A stretch of 24,441 nt of DNA from Pseudomonadota bacterium (lineage in GTDB: Bacteria > Pseudomonadota > Alphaproteobacteria > UBA9219 > RGZA01), in assembly GCA_016195205.1 (NCBI GenBank), contig JACQAB010000209.1, forward strand, positions 1-24,441, written 5' to 3'. The notes below the pieces were generated by a model that worked only from the letters and a program-made list of their open reading frames with translations, was not told where the DNA came from and did not search any database. This document shows positions 13,667-21,390 of the stretch, one piece after another. Each line of letters starts with the position of its first letter. The first letter of the stretch is position 1. The position numbers and the translations under genes were made by a program.

Positions 13667-13999
13667 TCATTGAGGCCAACGAGCTTCATCCCAATGTCCT
13701 ACGTCCCAGTAGCTATCCCAACGTCCCGCATCGGTCGGCGGAAGTTCATTACCGCGCGCGGCCATGGGCGCCATGGGACGCGGCGCGCCATCGTCATCGA
13801 TATAAACCGGTACCACGCGTTCGGGACCCCGGTAATAAGACTCGTTCATTGGCATGGGGCGATGATGATGCCCGCGACAATGAGCAGACGTCGTATCGCC
13901 CTGACAGTCATGGTGATTCACGCCATTGGCCAAAGCTGGAGAACCCATCAGCGCCGCCGCCGCAAGACCCGCCGTTAGACTATAAATAAAGTTCTTCAT
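13667..13999 (-). CDS. Small exported His/Met-rich protein
   Basis: A 110-residue protein with a signal peptide (MKNFIYSLTAGLAAAALMGS, cleaved near ALA-N). The mature N-terminus is rich in His, Cys and Met (NHHDCQGDTTSAHCRGHHHR, then PMPMNES), a composition typical of periplasmic metal-binding stretches. The C-terminal half is rich in Trp/Asp/Pro (RWDSYWDVGHWDEARW). The start at 13999 is set by AAGGAGG; longer in-frame starts upstream lack one. No known family is recognised. Copper, nickel or zinc binding is an inference from composition only. Confidence 0.75.
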   Translation of the reverse strand: MKNFIYSLTAGLAAAALMGSPALANGVNHHDCQGDTTSAHCRGHHHRPMPMNESYYRGPERVVPVYIDDDGAPRPMAPMAARGNELPPTDAGRWDSYWDVGHWDEARWPQ

Positions 14000-14181
14000 A
14001 AGGTCCTCCTTACAGAGGTTGTTAGTGTTAGTGCCCTTAAAGCCTTTTGCCTCAAGGATTCGCCTATCCTGTGCCAGGACGAATAAAAAATCTGTGTTTT
14101 TCTTCGCCACATGCGGGCACAAATGGCGAAAATCCCGGCAACATCCAGGTTATTCTTATGTTTTTTTATGCGAGAACCCGG

Positions 14182-14553
14182 TTAAGTCGCGTCCCGGGCA
14201 AAAAAGCCCGCGCCCAGCAATGCCGCCGCCAGCAGGACATGAAGATAACGGTCCGTGTCGCTCAGCATAATCACCCCCACCAGCATGTCGCCCTTGATCA
14301 GGAAGCCCAGAATGGCCACCAGCAGATAAAGCCCGCCGCCAATTTTAAGAAACAGGCTTTCCTTGCCTTTAAGGGCCAACGGCGCGCTAAGCATAAAAGC
14401 GCCGGTTAGAATATGCACGAGGTTATGCGCCGGGTTGACCATGAACAACCCATGTTCGGAAACAAGTGGATTGGGGATGAAACCCAGAACGCCCACCGCC
14501 ACGAAGACGGCACCGAACAGCAGGGCACAATTGCGGCTGGTAAGAAGATTCAT
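14182..14553 (-). CDS. DUF4383-family four-helix membrane protein
   Basis: A 123-residue integral membrane protein with four predicted helices: LLFGAVFVAVGVLGF, LVHILTGAFMLSAPLAL, IGGGLYLLVAILGF and LHVLLAAALLGAGFF. The motif VNPAHNLVHILTGA in the first loop and helix 2 and the later DRYLHVLLAAALL are the hallmarks of DUF4383. Function of the family is unknown. It stands alone on the minus strand, between the His/Met-rich protein and the divergent DUF4142 gene. Confidence 0.85.
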   Translation of the reverse strand: MNLLTSRNCALLFGAVFVAVGVLGFIPNPLVSEHGLFMVNPAHNLVHILTGAFMLSAPLALKGKESLFLKIGGGLYLLVAILGFLIKGDMLVGVIMLSDTDRYLHVLLAAALLGAGFFARDAT

Positions 14554-14789
14554 CGAGGCCCCCTTAAAAAAGATGGAGAATCCATTATGGGCCGGCCGGT
14601 ACTAGCGGCAATACGAATCATTAGCAGGAAACCAGGCTCAAATCTCATTTTGCGGGTGCAAAAACCCGCAAGAACCATCTGATTTTGCAGCACGATAGGC
14701 AAAAACTTATAAACTTCACGAGGTTTGCCTACTGCTTTTTTATACCCGGCTTTTTAGGTTGGCGGCTTCCCTGCCTTTAAGGAGAAATC
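14554..14789. other. Divergent intergenic region (DUF4383 / DUF4142)
   Basis: 236 bp between divergent starts. It contains a perfect 8-bp hairpin TTGCGGGT/ACCCGCAA (14650-14671) with a GCAAAA loop but no T-run on either strand, so it is not a terminator. The DUF4142 ribosome-binding site AAGGAG is at about 14778-14783. I see no clear promoter motif. Confidence 0.4.
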
Positions 14790-15311
14790 ATGAAAATAAC
14801 AAAATACCTGGCCCTGTTCCTGCTTGCCGTGGGGTTATGCGGCTTTGTGCCTCAGGCTGAAGCGGCCCCGGCATCTTCCATGACGCGCAACTTTATCCGT
14901 AATGCCACGATCAGCAACGGATTTGAAATCATGTCCAGCCGGATGGCCTTGCAACGTTCGCAGAACCCGGAAGTGCGTAATTACGCCCAGCAGATGATCG
15001 AAGATCACCGCCAGGCCGATGAAGACCTGCGCAATACGGTGATGTCCAGCCGCTACCGCATGCGTGGCATGGCCAACGACCTGGACCAGCGTCACCGCAG
15101 TATGCTAAAGCGTCTGGAACGTGCTTCAGTCCAGGATTTCGACTGGAATTACGTACGCATGCAGACCCAGGCGCATGACGAAGCCGTGCAACTATTCCGC
15201 AGTTATGCCAATCATGGCGGTAACCCGACCCTGCGCGACTTTGCCGAACGGATGCTGCCGACGCTGGAAGAACACCAGCACCATGTTCGCCAGATTCGCT
15301 TTTATCGCTAA
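14790..15311 (+). CDS. Exported DUF4142 (ferritin-like) protein
   Basis: A 173-residue protein with a signal peptide (about 1-25, ending AEA) and a DUF4142 helical bundle. Family features are the AISNxxEIxxSRMALQRSQNPEVRNYAQQMIEDH pattern, the paired RQADEDL helix, and the closing PTLRDFAERMLPTLEEHQHHVRQI helix with the His-Glu-rich motif. DUF4142 proteins are periplasmic four-helix proteins often found in stress or biofilm loci; their activity is unsettled. The mature protein is rich in Arg/Met/Gln. AAGGAG precedes the ATG. It ends at a strong terminator. Confidence 0.9.
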   Translation: MKITKYLALFLLAVGLCGFVPQAEAAPASSMTRNFIRNATISNGFEIMSSRMALQRSQNPEVRNYAQQMIEDHRQADEDLRNTVMSSRYRMRGMANDLDQRHRSMLKRLERASVQDFDWNYVRMQTQAHDEAVQLFRSYANHGGNPTLRDFAERMLPTLEEHQHHVRQIRFYR

Positions 15312-15330
15312 CCCGGTTTGCTCCCGATCC

Positions 15331-15367
15331 ATGCACGGCCCTCATTTGGGCCGTGCATTTTATTTTT
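15331..15367 (+). terminator. Intrinsic terminator of the DUF4142 gene
   Basis: An 11-bp perfect stem, ATGCACGGCCC (15331-15341) with GGGCCGTGCAT (15348-15358), and a TCATTT loop, followed by TTTATTTTT. Confidence 0.95.
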
Positions 15368-15395
15368 AGGCACGGCTTAAGCTATAATTCCCCGG

Positions 15396-15740
15396 ATGTT
15401 CGAGCATTCTTCCAAGCCCCTTCTGTCACACCCCGCTTTTATGATGCGCCTGTTGCGTCAGCTGCTGCTGATTCTGGGCCTGATTTTTCTTTCACTGCTG
15501 GGGGGCGTTCTGGGCTACCGCAGCTTCGAGCATTTCTCATGGCTGGATTCGCTTTTGAACGCGTCGATGATTTTGGGCGGCATGGGTGAAATCAATGACA
15601 TTAAAACCGATGCCGGGAAAATCTTCGCCTCCGTCTACGCCATTTACAGCCAATTATTCATGTTGATCTGTGGCGGGTTGCTGCTGCTTCCGGTGCTGCA
15701 CCGGCTGTTGCATCATTTTCACCTGGCTCCGAAAAAGTAA
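15396..15740 (+). CDS. Small two-helix membrane protein of unknown function
   Basis: A 114-residue protein with two transmembrane helices (about 18-41, LLRQLLLILGLIFLSLLGGVLG, and about 85-108, LFMLICGGLLLLPVLHRLLHHF). Between them is a conserved-looking loop, SWLDSLLNASMILGGMGEI, followed by DAGKIFASVYAIYSQL. I recall related proteins with a WLD-NASMI-GGMG loop in other alphaproteobacteria, with the layout of a two-helix channel-like protein, but no activity is established. The ATG gives 17 residues before the first helix; an internal ATG also exists. Its stop lies six bases before the start of the FAD monooxygenase, so co-transcription is likely. Confidence 0.7.
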   Translation: MFEHSSKPLLSHPAFMMRLLRQLLLILGLIFLSLLGGVLGYRSFEHFSWLDSLLNASMILGGMGEINDIKTDAGKIFASVYAIYSQLFMLICGGLLLLPVLHRLLHHFHLAPKK

Positions 15741-15746
15741 CCGGCC

Positions 15747-17321
15747 ATGGCGACCCCTTGCGATGTCCTGATCGTCGGCGCGGGCCCCACCGGGCTGATG
15801 ATGGCCTGCCAGCTGGCACGGCACGGCATTTCCCTGCGCCTGATCGACAAGCAGGCCAGCCGCACCCATGAATCACGCGCCTTCGGCGTTCAAGCCAAGA
15901 CCATGGAGATTTTCCAGAATCTGGGCCTGGCCGAGGCTTTTCTTTCGCGCATGCAACTGACCAACAAGGGAATGTTCTTCGTCAACGGCAAAAAAAGGGC
16001 CGAGATCGATTTAACCTTCCTGCAGAATTTTCATACACCCTTCCCGCGTTTTCATATTCTTCCGCAATCGGAAACGGAAATTATTCTGGGTGAAGACGCC
16101 GTTAAACATGGCGTGACCATCGAACGGCAGGTCGAGCTGGTTTCTTTCGCCGACACCGGGCCGGAAGTGGTATGCGAAATTCTGCATCTAACTTCCGGAA
16201 AACACGAAACGCTGCAATGCAAATATATTGTCAGCTGCGACGGCGCGCACAGCTTTGTGCGCGAAACCTTGGGCATTCCCTTCGAAGGCGCGCCGTATGA
16301 GCAGCAATTCGTCCTGGCCGACGCCAAGGTGGAATGGCCTTATGATCCTGCCAATCTGAAGTTCTTTTTCAGCGCCACGGGACTGATGCTGCAACTGCCC
16401 CTGACCAAAACCCATAGCCGCTTGCTGGGCGCACGGTTCAAGGATGCCGTGGGCCCCAATCCACCGCCGGTGCAGGAAGTGGAAGCCCTGGCGCGCGATG
16501 TGACGTGCCAGAACGTGAAACTGCTGGATGCGGCGTGGCTATCGCGTTTTCATCTTCACCACCGTGCGGCGAAAGATTATCGCAAGGGCCGCGCCTTCCT
16601 GGCGGGGGATGCCGCGCATATCCATACGCCCGTGGGCGCGCAGGGCATGAACACCGGGCTGCAAGACGCCACCAACCTGGCCTGGAAGCTGGCCTATGTG
16701 GTGAAAAACCTGGCCATTGAAGCGTTGCTGGACACCTATCAATCCGAGCGGCGGCGTGTTGGTCAGATTCTATTGAGAACCACCGACCGTATGTTTGGCC
16801 TGGTCACCGCGCGCGGACCGCTGGCCACGCCGCTGCGCAATTTCTTTTTTCCTCTTGTGATACCGTTGATATTCAACCTGAACTGCCTGCGGACCCAGGT
16901 ATTTCGTTTCATGTCGCAGCTGGCGATCCGCTATCACACAAGCGCGTTTGTATTTGAGCGCACGCGTTTCGCCGATGCCGCGTTTCGTTCAGGCCCTGCC
17001 GCCGGCCGCCGCGCACCGGATGCGAAACTGGAACAGGGAACTTTATTTGAACTGATCAAGGGCGTTGAGGCCAACGTGCTGATTTTTTGCGATAAACTCG
17101 ATCGCGTGAATGAAATCGAAATGCTGCGGCGGCTTTATGCCGGCTATGTGCGCGTGCATGTCTTTGAAAAAGACAAAGAGCCGGAATTGTTTCAGCGTTA
17201 CGGCATGCGCGGCTGGGGAACCTGCTTTATCCGCCCCGATGGCTATATCGGCTTTCGTTCTTACGGCGAAGACCTTCGCTGGCTGAAAGACTATTTGGAA
17301 AAGCTTTTGCCGGGGTGTTAA
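15747..17321 (+). CDS. FAD-dependent monooxygenase (aromatic hydroxylase family)
   Basis: A 524-residue flavoprotein of the PheA/TfdB group, which hydroxylate aromatic rings using NAD(P)H and oxygen. It has the N-terminal dinucleotide motif GAGPTG (about 11-16), the DG motif in CDGAHSFVRETLG, and the FAD-binding GD motif LAGDAAHIHTPVGAQGMNTG, then the QDATNLAWKLAYVV helix. Residues after about 400 form the C-terminal thioredoxin-like portion typical of phenol hydroxylases. The substrate is unknown, and no ring-cleavage genes are near. It starts six bases after the membrane protein upstream, with only a poor ribosome-binding site. Its stop overlaps the convergent queC stop by four bases (TTAA shared). 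Confidence 0.9.
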   Translation: MATPCDVLIVGAGPTGLMMACQLARHGISLRLIDKQASRTHESRAFGVQAKTMEIFQNLGLAEAFLSRMQLTNKGMFFVNGKKRAEIDLTFLQNFHTPFPRFHILPQSETEIILGEDAVKHGVTIERQVELVSFADTGPEVVCEILHLTSGKHETLQCKYIVSCDGAHSFVRETLGIPFEGAPYEQQFVLADAKVEWPYDPANLKFFFSATGLMLQLPLTKTHSRLLGARFKDAVGPNPPPVQEVEALARDVTCQNVKLLDAAWLSRFHLHHRAAKDYRKGRAFLAGDAAHIHTPVGAQGMNTGLQDATNLAWKLAYVVKNLAIEALLDTYQSERRRVGQILLRTTDRMFGLVTARGPLATPLRNFFFPLVIPLIFNLNCLRTQVFRFMSQLAIRYHTSAFVFERTRFADAAFRSGPAAGRRAPDAKLEQGTLFELIKGVEANVLIFCDKLDRVNEIEMLRRLYAGYVRVHVFEKDKEPELFQRYGMRGWGTCFIRPDGYIGFRSYGEDLRWLKDYLEKLLPGC

Positions 17322-18013
17322 GCGGCAAGCTTGCGATAATTTTCATAACCTTTGCGGCGCAAATCACAAGCCGGGCAGGTGCCACAGCCATAGCCCCATT
17401 CATGCGGGTGGCCGCGCTCACCGCGATAGCAACTATGCGTTTCAAGACGGATAAGCTCTACCAATGCGGCACCACCTAGTTCTTCAGCCAACTGCCAGGT
17501 AGCCGCTTTATCAAGACGCATCAGCGGCGTTTCCAGAACAAATTTGCGATCCATGCCCAGGTAAATGGCTTTTTCCAAAGCCTTCAGCGTGGCATCGCGG
17601 CAATCGGGATAGCCGGAAAAATCAGTCTCGCACATGCCGCCCACCAGATGGCTGAGGCCTTGCCGGTAAGCCAGCGCCGCGGCCAGCGTGAAGAACAGCA
17701 GGTTCCGCCCTGGCACGAAGGTGTTCGGCAACCCGTTTTTCTGCAGGGTAATCTCTGTTTCACGGGTTAGCGCCGTTTCACTGACTTCATTCAGAACGCC
17801 TAGATCCAACACGTGATCCTGGCCCAGCTTCTTTCCCCATTCCGGAAAATCAGCGCGGAAACGCGCCAGAATCCGCGGTCGGCATTCCAATTCCACCTTA
17901 TGGCGCTGGCCATAGTCGAAACCAATGGTCTGCACCGCATCGAAACGTGACAGCGCCCAGGCCAGGCAGGCGGTGGAATCTTGGCCTCCGGAAAAAAGAA
18001 CCAGCGCGCTCAT
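17318..18013 (-). CDS. queC: 7-cyano-7-deazaguanine synthase QueC
   Basis: QueC converts 7-carboxy-7-deazaguanine to preQ0 with ATP and ammonia in queuosine biosynthesis. The 231-residue product begins MSALVLFSGGQDSTACLAWAL, with the PP-loop SGGQDST, then the FDYGQRH segment, NTFVPGRNLLFFTLAAA, and the zinc cysteines C-terminally (CYRGERGHPHEWGYGCGTCPACDLR). The start at 18013 overlaps the queE stop as ATGA; a longer frame to 18073 would only overlap queE. It is translated after queE. Its own stop overlaps that of the convergent FAD monooxygenase. Confidence 0.96.
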   Translation of the reverse strand: MSALVLFSGGQDSTACLAWALSRFDAVQTIGFDYGQRHKVELECRPRILARFRADFPEWGKKLGQDHVLDLGVLNEVSETALTRETEITLQKNGLPNTFVPGRNLLFFTLAAALAYRQGLSHLVGGMCETDFSGYPDCRDATLKALEKAIYLGMDRKFVLETPLMRLDKAATWQLAEELGGAALVELIRLETHSCYRGERGHPHEWGYGCGTCPACDLRRKGYENYRKLAA

Positions 18014-18642
18014 GGAATACCCATCAGCTTGTGGGTTTGCAGGCTGACGCGCCAGCGCGGATGCGCCAGGCAATATTCAATCACCCGCACAGTGTTTTCG
18101 GCCAGCTTCGGCCCGTCCATGGGCTGAAGAAAGAAATGATCGAAATCCAGATGCTCGAAATCCGAAGGTGTTACGCCTGCCTGCGGGTAAACCAGTTTCA
18201 ACTCCCGCCCCTGTTTTTGCACCAGCTTTGCGCCAGCCTTGGGGCTGACACACAACCAGTCGATTTTCTCGGGCGCCGCCACGGTGCCATTAGTTTCCAC
18301 CGCCACCTCGAAACCACGCTTATGCATTTCATCAATCAAAATCGCGTCCAACTGCAAAAGCGGCTCACCCCCGGTGAAAACCACCAGCCGCCGCTGGGGG
18401 CTTTTCCCCCATATATAAGTGATGGCCTGCGCCAGCTGCGCGGCACCTTCAAATTTCCCGCCGCCCGGGCCGTTGGTACCGACAAAGTCGGTATCGCAGA
18501 AGTTGCAGGTGGCTGAGGCACGGTCTTCCTCGCGCCCGGTCCACAGGTTGCATCCGGCGAAACGGCAGAACACCGCCGCCCGGCCGGTTTGCCCGCCTTC
18601 GCCCTGAAGGGTTTTGAATATCTCTTTAACCGCGTAAACCAT
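18010..18642 (-). CDS. queE: 7-carboxy-7-deazaguanine synthase QueE
   Basis: QueE is a radical SAM enzyme that contracts 6-carboxy-tetrahydropterin to 7-carboxy-7-deazaguanine. The start at 18642 gives the family's usual MVYAVKEIFKTLQGEGGQTG opening; an upstream ATG (18684) adds 14 unconserved residues. The cluster region shows CRFAGCNLWTGREE then CNFCDTDF, an expanded C-x14-C-x2-C form found in one QueE subgroup. It is followed by VFTGGEPLLQLD, the ETNGT strand, and the ending SLQTHKLMGIP. Length (210 residues) is normal. The ribosome-binding site is weak. It is followed by queC with a four-base overlap, so queEC is an operon; queD and the folE-type gene are not here. Confidence 0.95.
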   Translation of the reverse strand: MVYAVKEIFKTLQGEGGQTGRAAVFCRFAGCNLWTGREEDRASATCNFCDTDFVGTNGPGGGKFEGAAQLAQAITYIWGKSPQRRLVVFTGGEPLLQLDAILIDEMHKRGFEVAVETNGTVAAPEKIDWLCVSPKAGAKLVQKQGRELKLVYPQAGVTPSDFEHLDFDHFFLQPMDGPKLAENTVRVIEYCLAHPRWRVSLQTHKLMGIP

Positions 18643-18765
18643 GGCGTATTGATAATTTAAAAAACGGCAAAACGGTATGGGCATTTTATTAACAGCGCCA
18701 GGAGCGTCTTTTATGGATTCCCCTTAAAAATTGGCCTGTTTCAATCCATGCGCTAAGCTTAAGGC

Positions 18766-19455
18766 ATGAGACCCTTCCGGCAACGCGTGGCTTTTGGCGT
18801 GAAGCTTGGCCTTTCGCGCGCGCAGGCTACGCCGTTGGCCCGCCTGAAAACCCCCCGGCAGATTCAGGATTTTGTTCTTCGCATTCCCATCAACTTCGAG
18901 CCCGAAAGCGACACCTGTCTTTCGGTGGCCGAGGTTTTAAAGCAACGCCGCGCGCATTGCCTGGAAGGCGCCTTCGTCGCCGCCTGCGCCCTGTGGATCC
19001 AGGGCCATCCGCCGCTGGTGATGGACATGCAGGCGCCGGGTGACGTGGATCATGTAGTGGCGATCTTCCGCCAGGGCCGCTGTTGGGGGGCCATTTCAAA
19101 AACTAACCACGTGTGGCTGCGCTGGCGCGACCCGGTGTATCGCAATCTGCGTGAGCTGGCCATGTCGCATTTCCATGAATATTTCCGCAAACGCAAAATG
19201 ACTCTGCGCACTTATTCGGCGGCCATCGATATGCGGCGTTTTGACCCAAAAATCTGGATCGGCGGCAAGGAAAACTGCTGGGAGGTGGAAGCCGGTATTG
19301 ATAACGCACGTCATTTTCCGATGATCACTGCGGCCCAGGCAAAACAGCTACGCCCGCGTGACCCGATTGAACGTATTCACGCCGACCGCCTGCGGGAGTA
19401 TCCTGAACCTGCAAAGAAACCGATAAAACGCCGGAAACAGAAAAACAGGTCATGA
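18766..19455 (+). CDS. Transglutaminase-like putative cysteine-protease-fold protein
   Basis: A 229-residue cytoplasmic-looking protein without a signal peptide. Three features suggest a transglutaminase-like/papain-like core: C65 in RRAHCLEGAFVAA opening a helix, H96 in DVDHVVAIF beginning a strand, and a following strand (CWGAISKTNH) whose polar residues could complete a triad. Whether it is catalytic is not established. A long basic tail follows (AKKPIKRRKQKNRS), which could bind nucleic acid or membrane. The N-terminal 30 residues are Arg-rich. Its stop overlaps the next gene's ATG as ATGA, so the two are translationally coupled. The start has only a short AAGG close to the ATG. Confidence 0.75.
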   Translation: MRPFRQRVAFGVKLGLSRAQATPLARLKTPRQIQDFVLRIPINFEPESDTCLSVAEVLKQRRAHCLEGAFVAACALWIQGHPPLVMDMQAPGDVDHVVAIFRQGRCWGAISKTNHVWLRWRDPVYRNLRELAMSHFHEYFRKRKMTLRTYSAAIDMRRFDPKIWIGGKENCWEVEAGIDNARHFPMITAAQAKQLRPRDPIERIHADRLREYPEPAKKPIKRRKQKNRS

Positions 19456-20330
19456 CTCTTTCCCGTCCCCTGCTGCGTTTCGACACTTTCGGCCCGGTCG
19501 AAGTGGTGCTGCACGATATTGACAAAAACGTGCCGCATATTTTTCCCCAGCATGATACGTCATTCACCTCGACGTTAAAGAACATGGTGCGCCAATACAG
19601 CAACCTGCATGGCTGGAACACCGTGGTGCTGAGCGTGAACCAGGGCATGCCCGAAGAGGAAATGCAGAATTTTCTGGATCACCCACCCACGCATCGCGGC
19701 CCAGTGGTGATCGACCCCACCCTGTTGGCTCCACAAAACAATGCCTACATCAGCATCGACGAGCTAAAAGCTGATTCCGACCGGCTGGTGGGGATGTGCG
19801 AAAGCCGCGACGACGTGCTGGTCATTCTTTACGGCACTGATGGCATCGACCACCTTAAAAGCATTCAGTTGCTGCAAGCCCGGCTGCGCATGATGGATAT
19901 GACGTTTGAAATGCTGAAGGTGGATATCACGCCCGATCCGCGCGGCAAACCGGGGCTTGAGCTGAACAAGAATTTAAAACGCCTGGAACTGGCGCGTAAC
20001 GTGCTGGGCGAGCTGAACGAAGTTCTGGACATGAGCATCCGCGAAAACCTAGATCCCGATGGCAACAGGATGAGCGGCTCGATCATGAACGCGCGGTACG
20101 AACTGCAATTCCTTCTTTCGCACGGTTTCGATCCTGTTTTTCATCACAATCTGGCGGCGGCTGATTTGCAGTTGCAGAATATTCCCGGCCAATTCCCTGG
20201 GTTGAAACTGGACCCTCTCGCGGAAACGCAGCCACAGCCGGAACCGCAGCCCACGCCGCATTCACCCACGCATGACCTGCGTCATAACCCTATTTATTAT
20301 GATGAGATGAATCCGAAGCCCAAATATTAA
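19452..20330 (+). CDS. Hypothetical protein coupled to the transglutaminase-like gene
   Basis: A 292-residue protein; no family recognised. It has no signal peptide or membrane helix. The N-terminal half looks like an alpha/beta domain with strands such as NTVVLSVNQGM, GPVVIDPTLL and DDVLVILYGTDG. The middle (about 145-215) is helical (LQARLRMMDMTFEMLK, RLELARNVLGELNEVLDMSI). Residues about 262-280 form a low-complexity Pro/Gln/His stretch, ending in a short tail with NPIYYDEM. It overlaps the upstream gene's stop (ATGA), so its product is probably made in a fixed ratio with that protein and may act with it. Function cannot be assigned. Confidence 0.75.
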   Translation: MTLSRPLLRFDTFGPVEVVLHDIDKNVPHIFPQHDTSFTSTLKNMVRQYSNLHGWNTVVLSVNQGMPEEEMQNFLDHPPTHRGPVVIDPTLLAPQNNAYISIDELKADSDRLVGMCESRDDVLVILYGTDGIDHLKSIQLLQARLRMMDMTFEMLKVDITPDPRGKPGLELNKNLKRLELARNVLGELNEVLDMSIRENLDPDGNRMSGSIMNARYELQFLLSHGFDPVFHHNLAAADLQLQNIPGQFPGLKLDPLAETQPQPEPQPTPHSPTHDLRHNPIYYDEMNPKPKY

Positions 20331-20465
20331 TAAGGTCGGCTTCTGCACAAGGCTAAACCCTTGTTTCATCTGGGTTTGGAAGGATTTAGTAAGGTTTTTT
20401 GGCCATAATAACAGGTCTGCCCTACCCCTTTCTGTTGCCTGCTCCACTTAAGATAGAGATCCATC
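20331..20465. other. Intergenic region before the lysine-degradation operon
   Basis: 135 bp with no gene. It holds an AAACCC/GGGTTT inverted pair (about 20353-20376), which would form only a weak hairpin, and a run of T near 20395. It should contain the operon promoter, but I see no convincing -35/-10. Confidence 0.35.
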
Positions 20466-21386
20466 ATGGATAGCGCCGCCGTTCTTCATCAGCTGCTTGA
20501 TGCGCTTTGGACGCGTTACAAAAGCCGCGTGGATTACGCCTGCCAATATCAAAGCATGGTCGAGGCGCGCGGCGGAAAAGTGCAGAACGACCACATCGCC
20601 TTTCGCACCCTCAACACCCAAACCGGGCAACAGCCCGCGGGCGTGGAAGCGCTGGCACGGATTTTTACGTCGCTCGGCTACCGTCAGATGGAGCAATATA
20701 TCTTCACCGACAAGAAGCTGGCCTCCTGGCATTACGAGCATCCCGCTAATCCTCATAATCCCAAAATTTTCATTAGCCAGCTGGAGGTAGAAAAGCTTTC
20801 GCCCGCAACCGCCGCGCTGATTAAGGAAACCGTGGCCAACATTCCCGATTTGCTTTCAGCGCAGGATCTGAAACTTCTGGCCGATCTTAAATCCGGCAAA
20901 AACATCGGCGATACCGAAGGAAACGCGCTGGTAGGCCATTTGGCCGATTTTTTCAGCCGTCCATGGAAGCCGCCGGAGCGCGCCACCGTGGAACAGGTGA
21001 ACAAGGAATCGCAATACGCCGCCTGGATGCTGCTGCATGGTAATTCGGTCAACCATTTCACGGCCTACATTAATTATCAGCAGGTGAAAGAATGGCCTGA
21101 TCTTGAAGCCACGGTGAACGCCCTACGCCAGGCCGGCCTGCCGATGAAAAGCGAATTCGAGGGCGAGCGCGGCAGCAAGCTGCGCCAATCTTCCACCCAG
21201 GCCTGGGACGAAGATTGCGATGTTCTGGAAAGCAACGGCAAACCCGGCAAGCTTCGCTGGAGTTACGCTTATTACGAGCTGGCCGAACGCGGCATGGTTC
21301 CCGGGCCGCATGGCACGCCGGTTCTTTTCCAGGGATTCCTCGGCGAACAGGCCACCAATCTTTTTGAAATGACTAAGCGTGGATAG
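20466..21386 (+). CDS. DUF1338 family 2-oxoadipate dioxygenase/decarboxylase (HglS-like)
   Basis: Family members are Fe(II)-dependent enzymes that turn 2-oxoadipate into D-2-hydroxyglutarate with loss of CO2, a lysine-catabolic step (bacterial HglS, plant FLO7). The 306-residue protein carries the likely metal ligands H43 in NDHIAFRT, H197 in SVNHFTAY and E271 in YYELAERG. Other family marks are the WHYEHP segment and the FEGERGSKLRQSSTQA stretch. It is shorter than Pseudomonas HglS (over 450 residues), as in a shorter DUF1338 subgroup. The next two genes, saccharopine dehydrogenase and ALDH7, make the lysine context strong. It is the first gene of the operon. Confidence 0.9.
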   Translation: MDSAAVLHQLLDALWTRYKSRVDYACQYQSMVEARGGKVQNDHIAFRTLNTQTGQQPAGVEALARIFTSLGYRQMEQYIFTDKKLASWHYEHPANPHNPKIFISQLEVEKLSPATAALIKETVANIPDLLSAQDLKLLADLKSGKNIGDTEGNALVGHLADFFSRPWKPPERATVEQVNKESQYAAWMLLHGNSVNHFTAYINYQQVKEWPDLEATVNALRQAGLPMKSEFEGERGSKLRQSSTQAWDEDCDVLESNGKPGKLRWSYAYYELAERGMVPGPHGTPVLFQGFLGEQATNLFEMTKRG

Positions 21387-21390
21387 GCCT

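Noticed and set aside
14650..14671. Perfect hairpin TTGCGGGT/ACCCGCAA as a terminator
   Set aside because: No T-run on either strand, and it sits between divergent gene starts.
17947..18516. 189-codon plus-strand open frame
   Set aside because: Antisense to queE/queC, both clearly recognised.
21379..21390. GTG start giving four extra residues to the saccharopine dehydrogenase
   Set aside because: It overlaps the upstream stop, and the ATG at 21391 is better placed relative to GGATAGG and the Rossmann motif.
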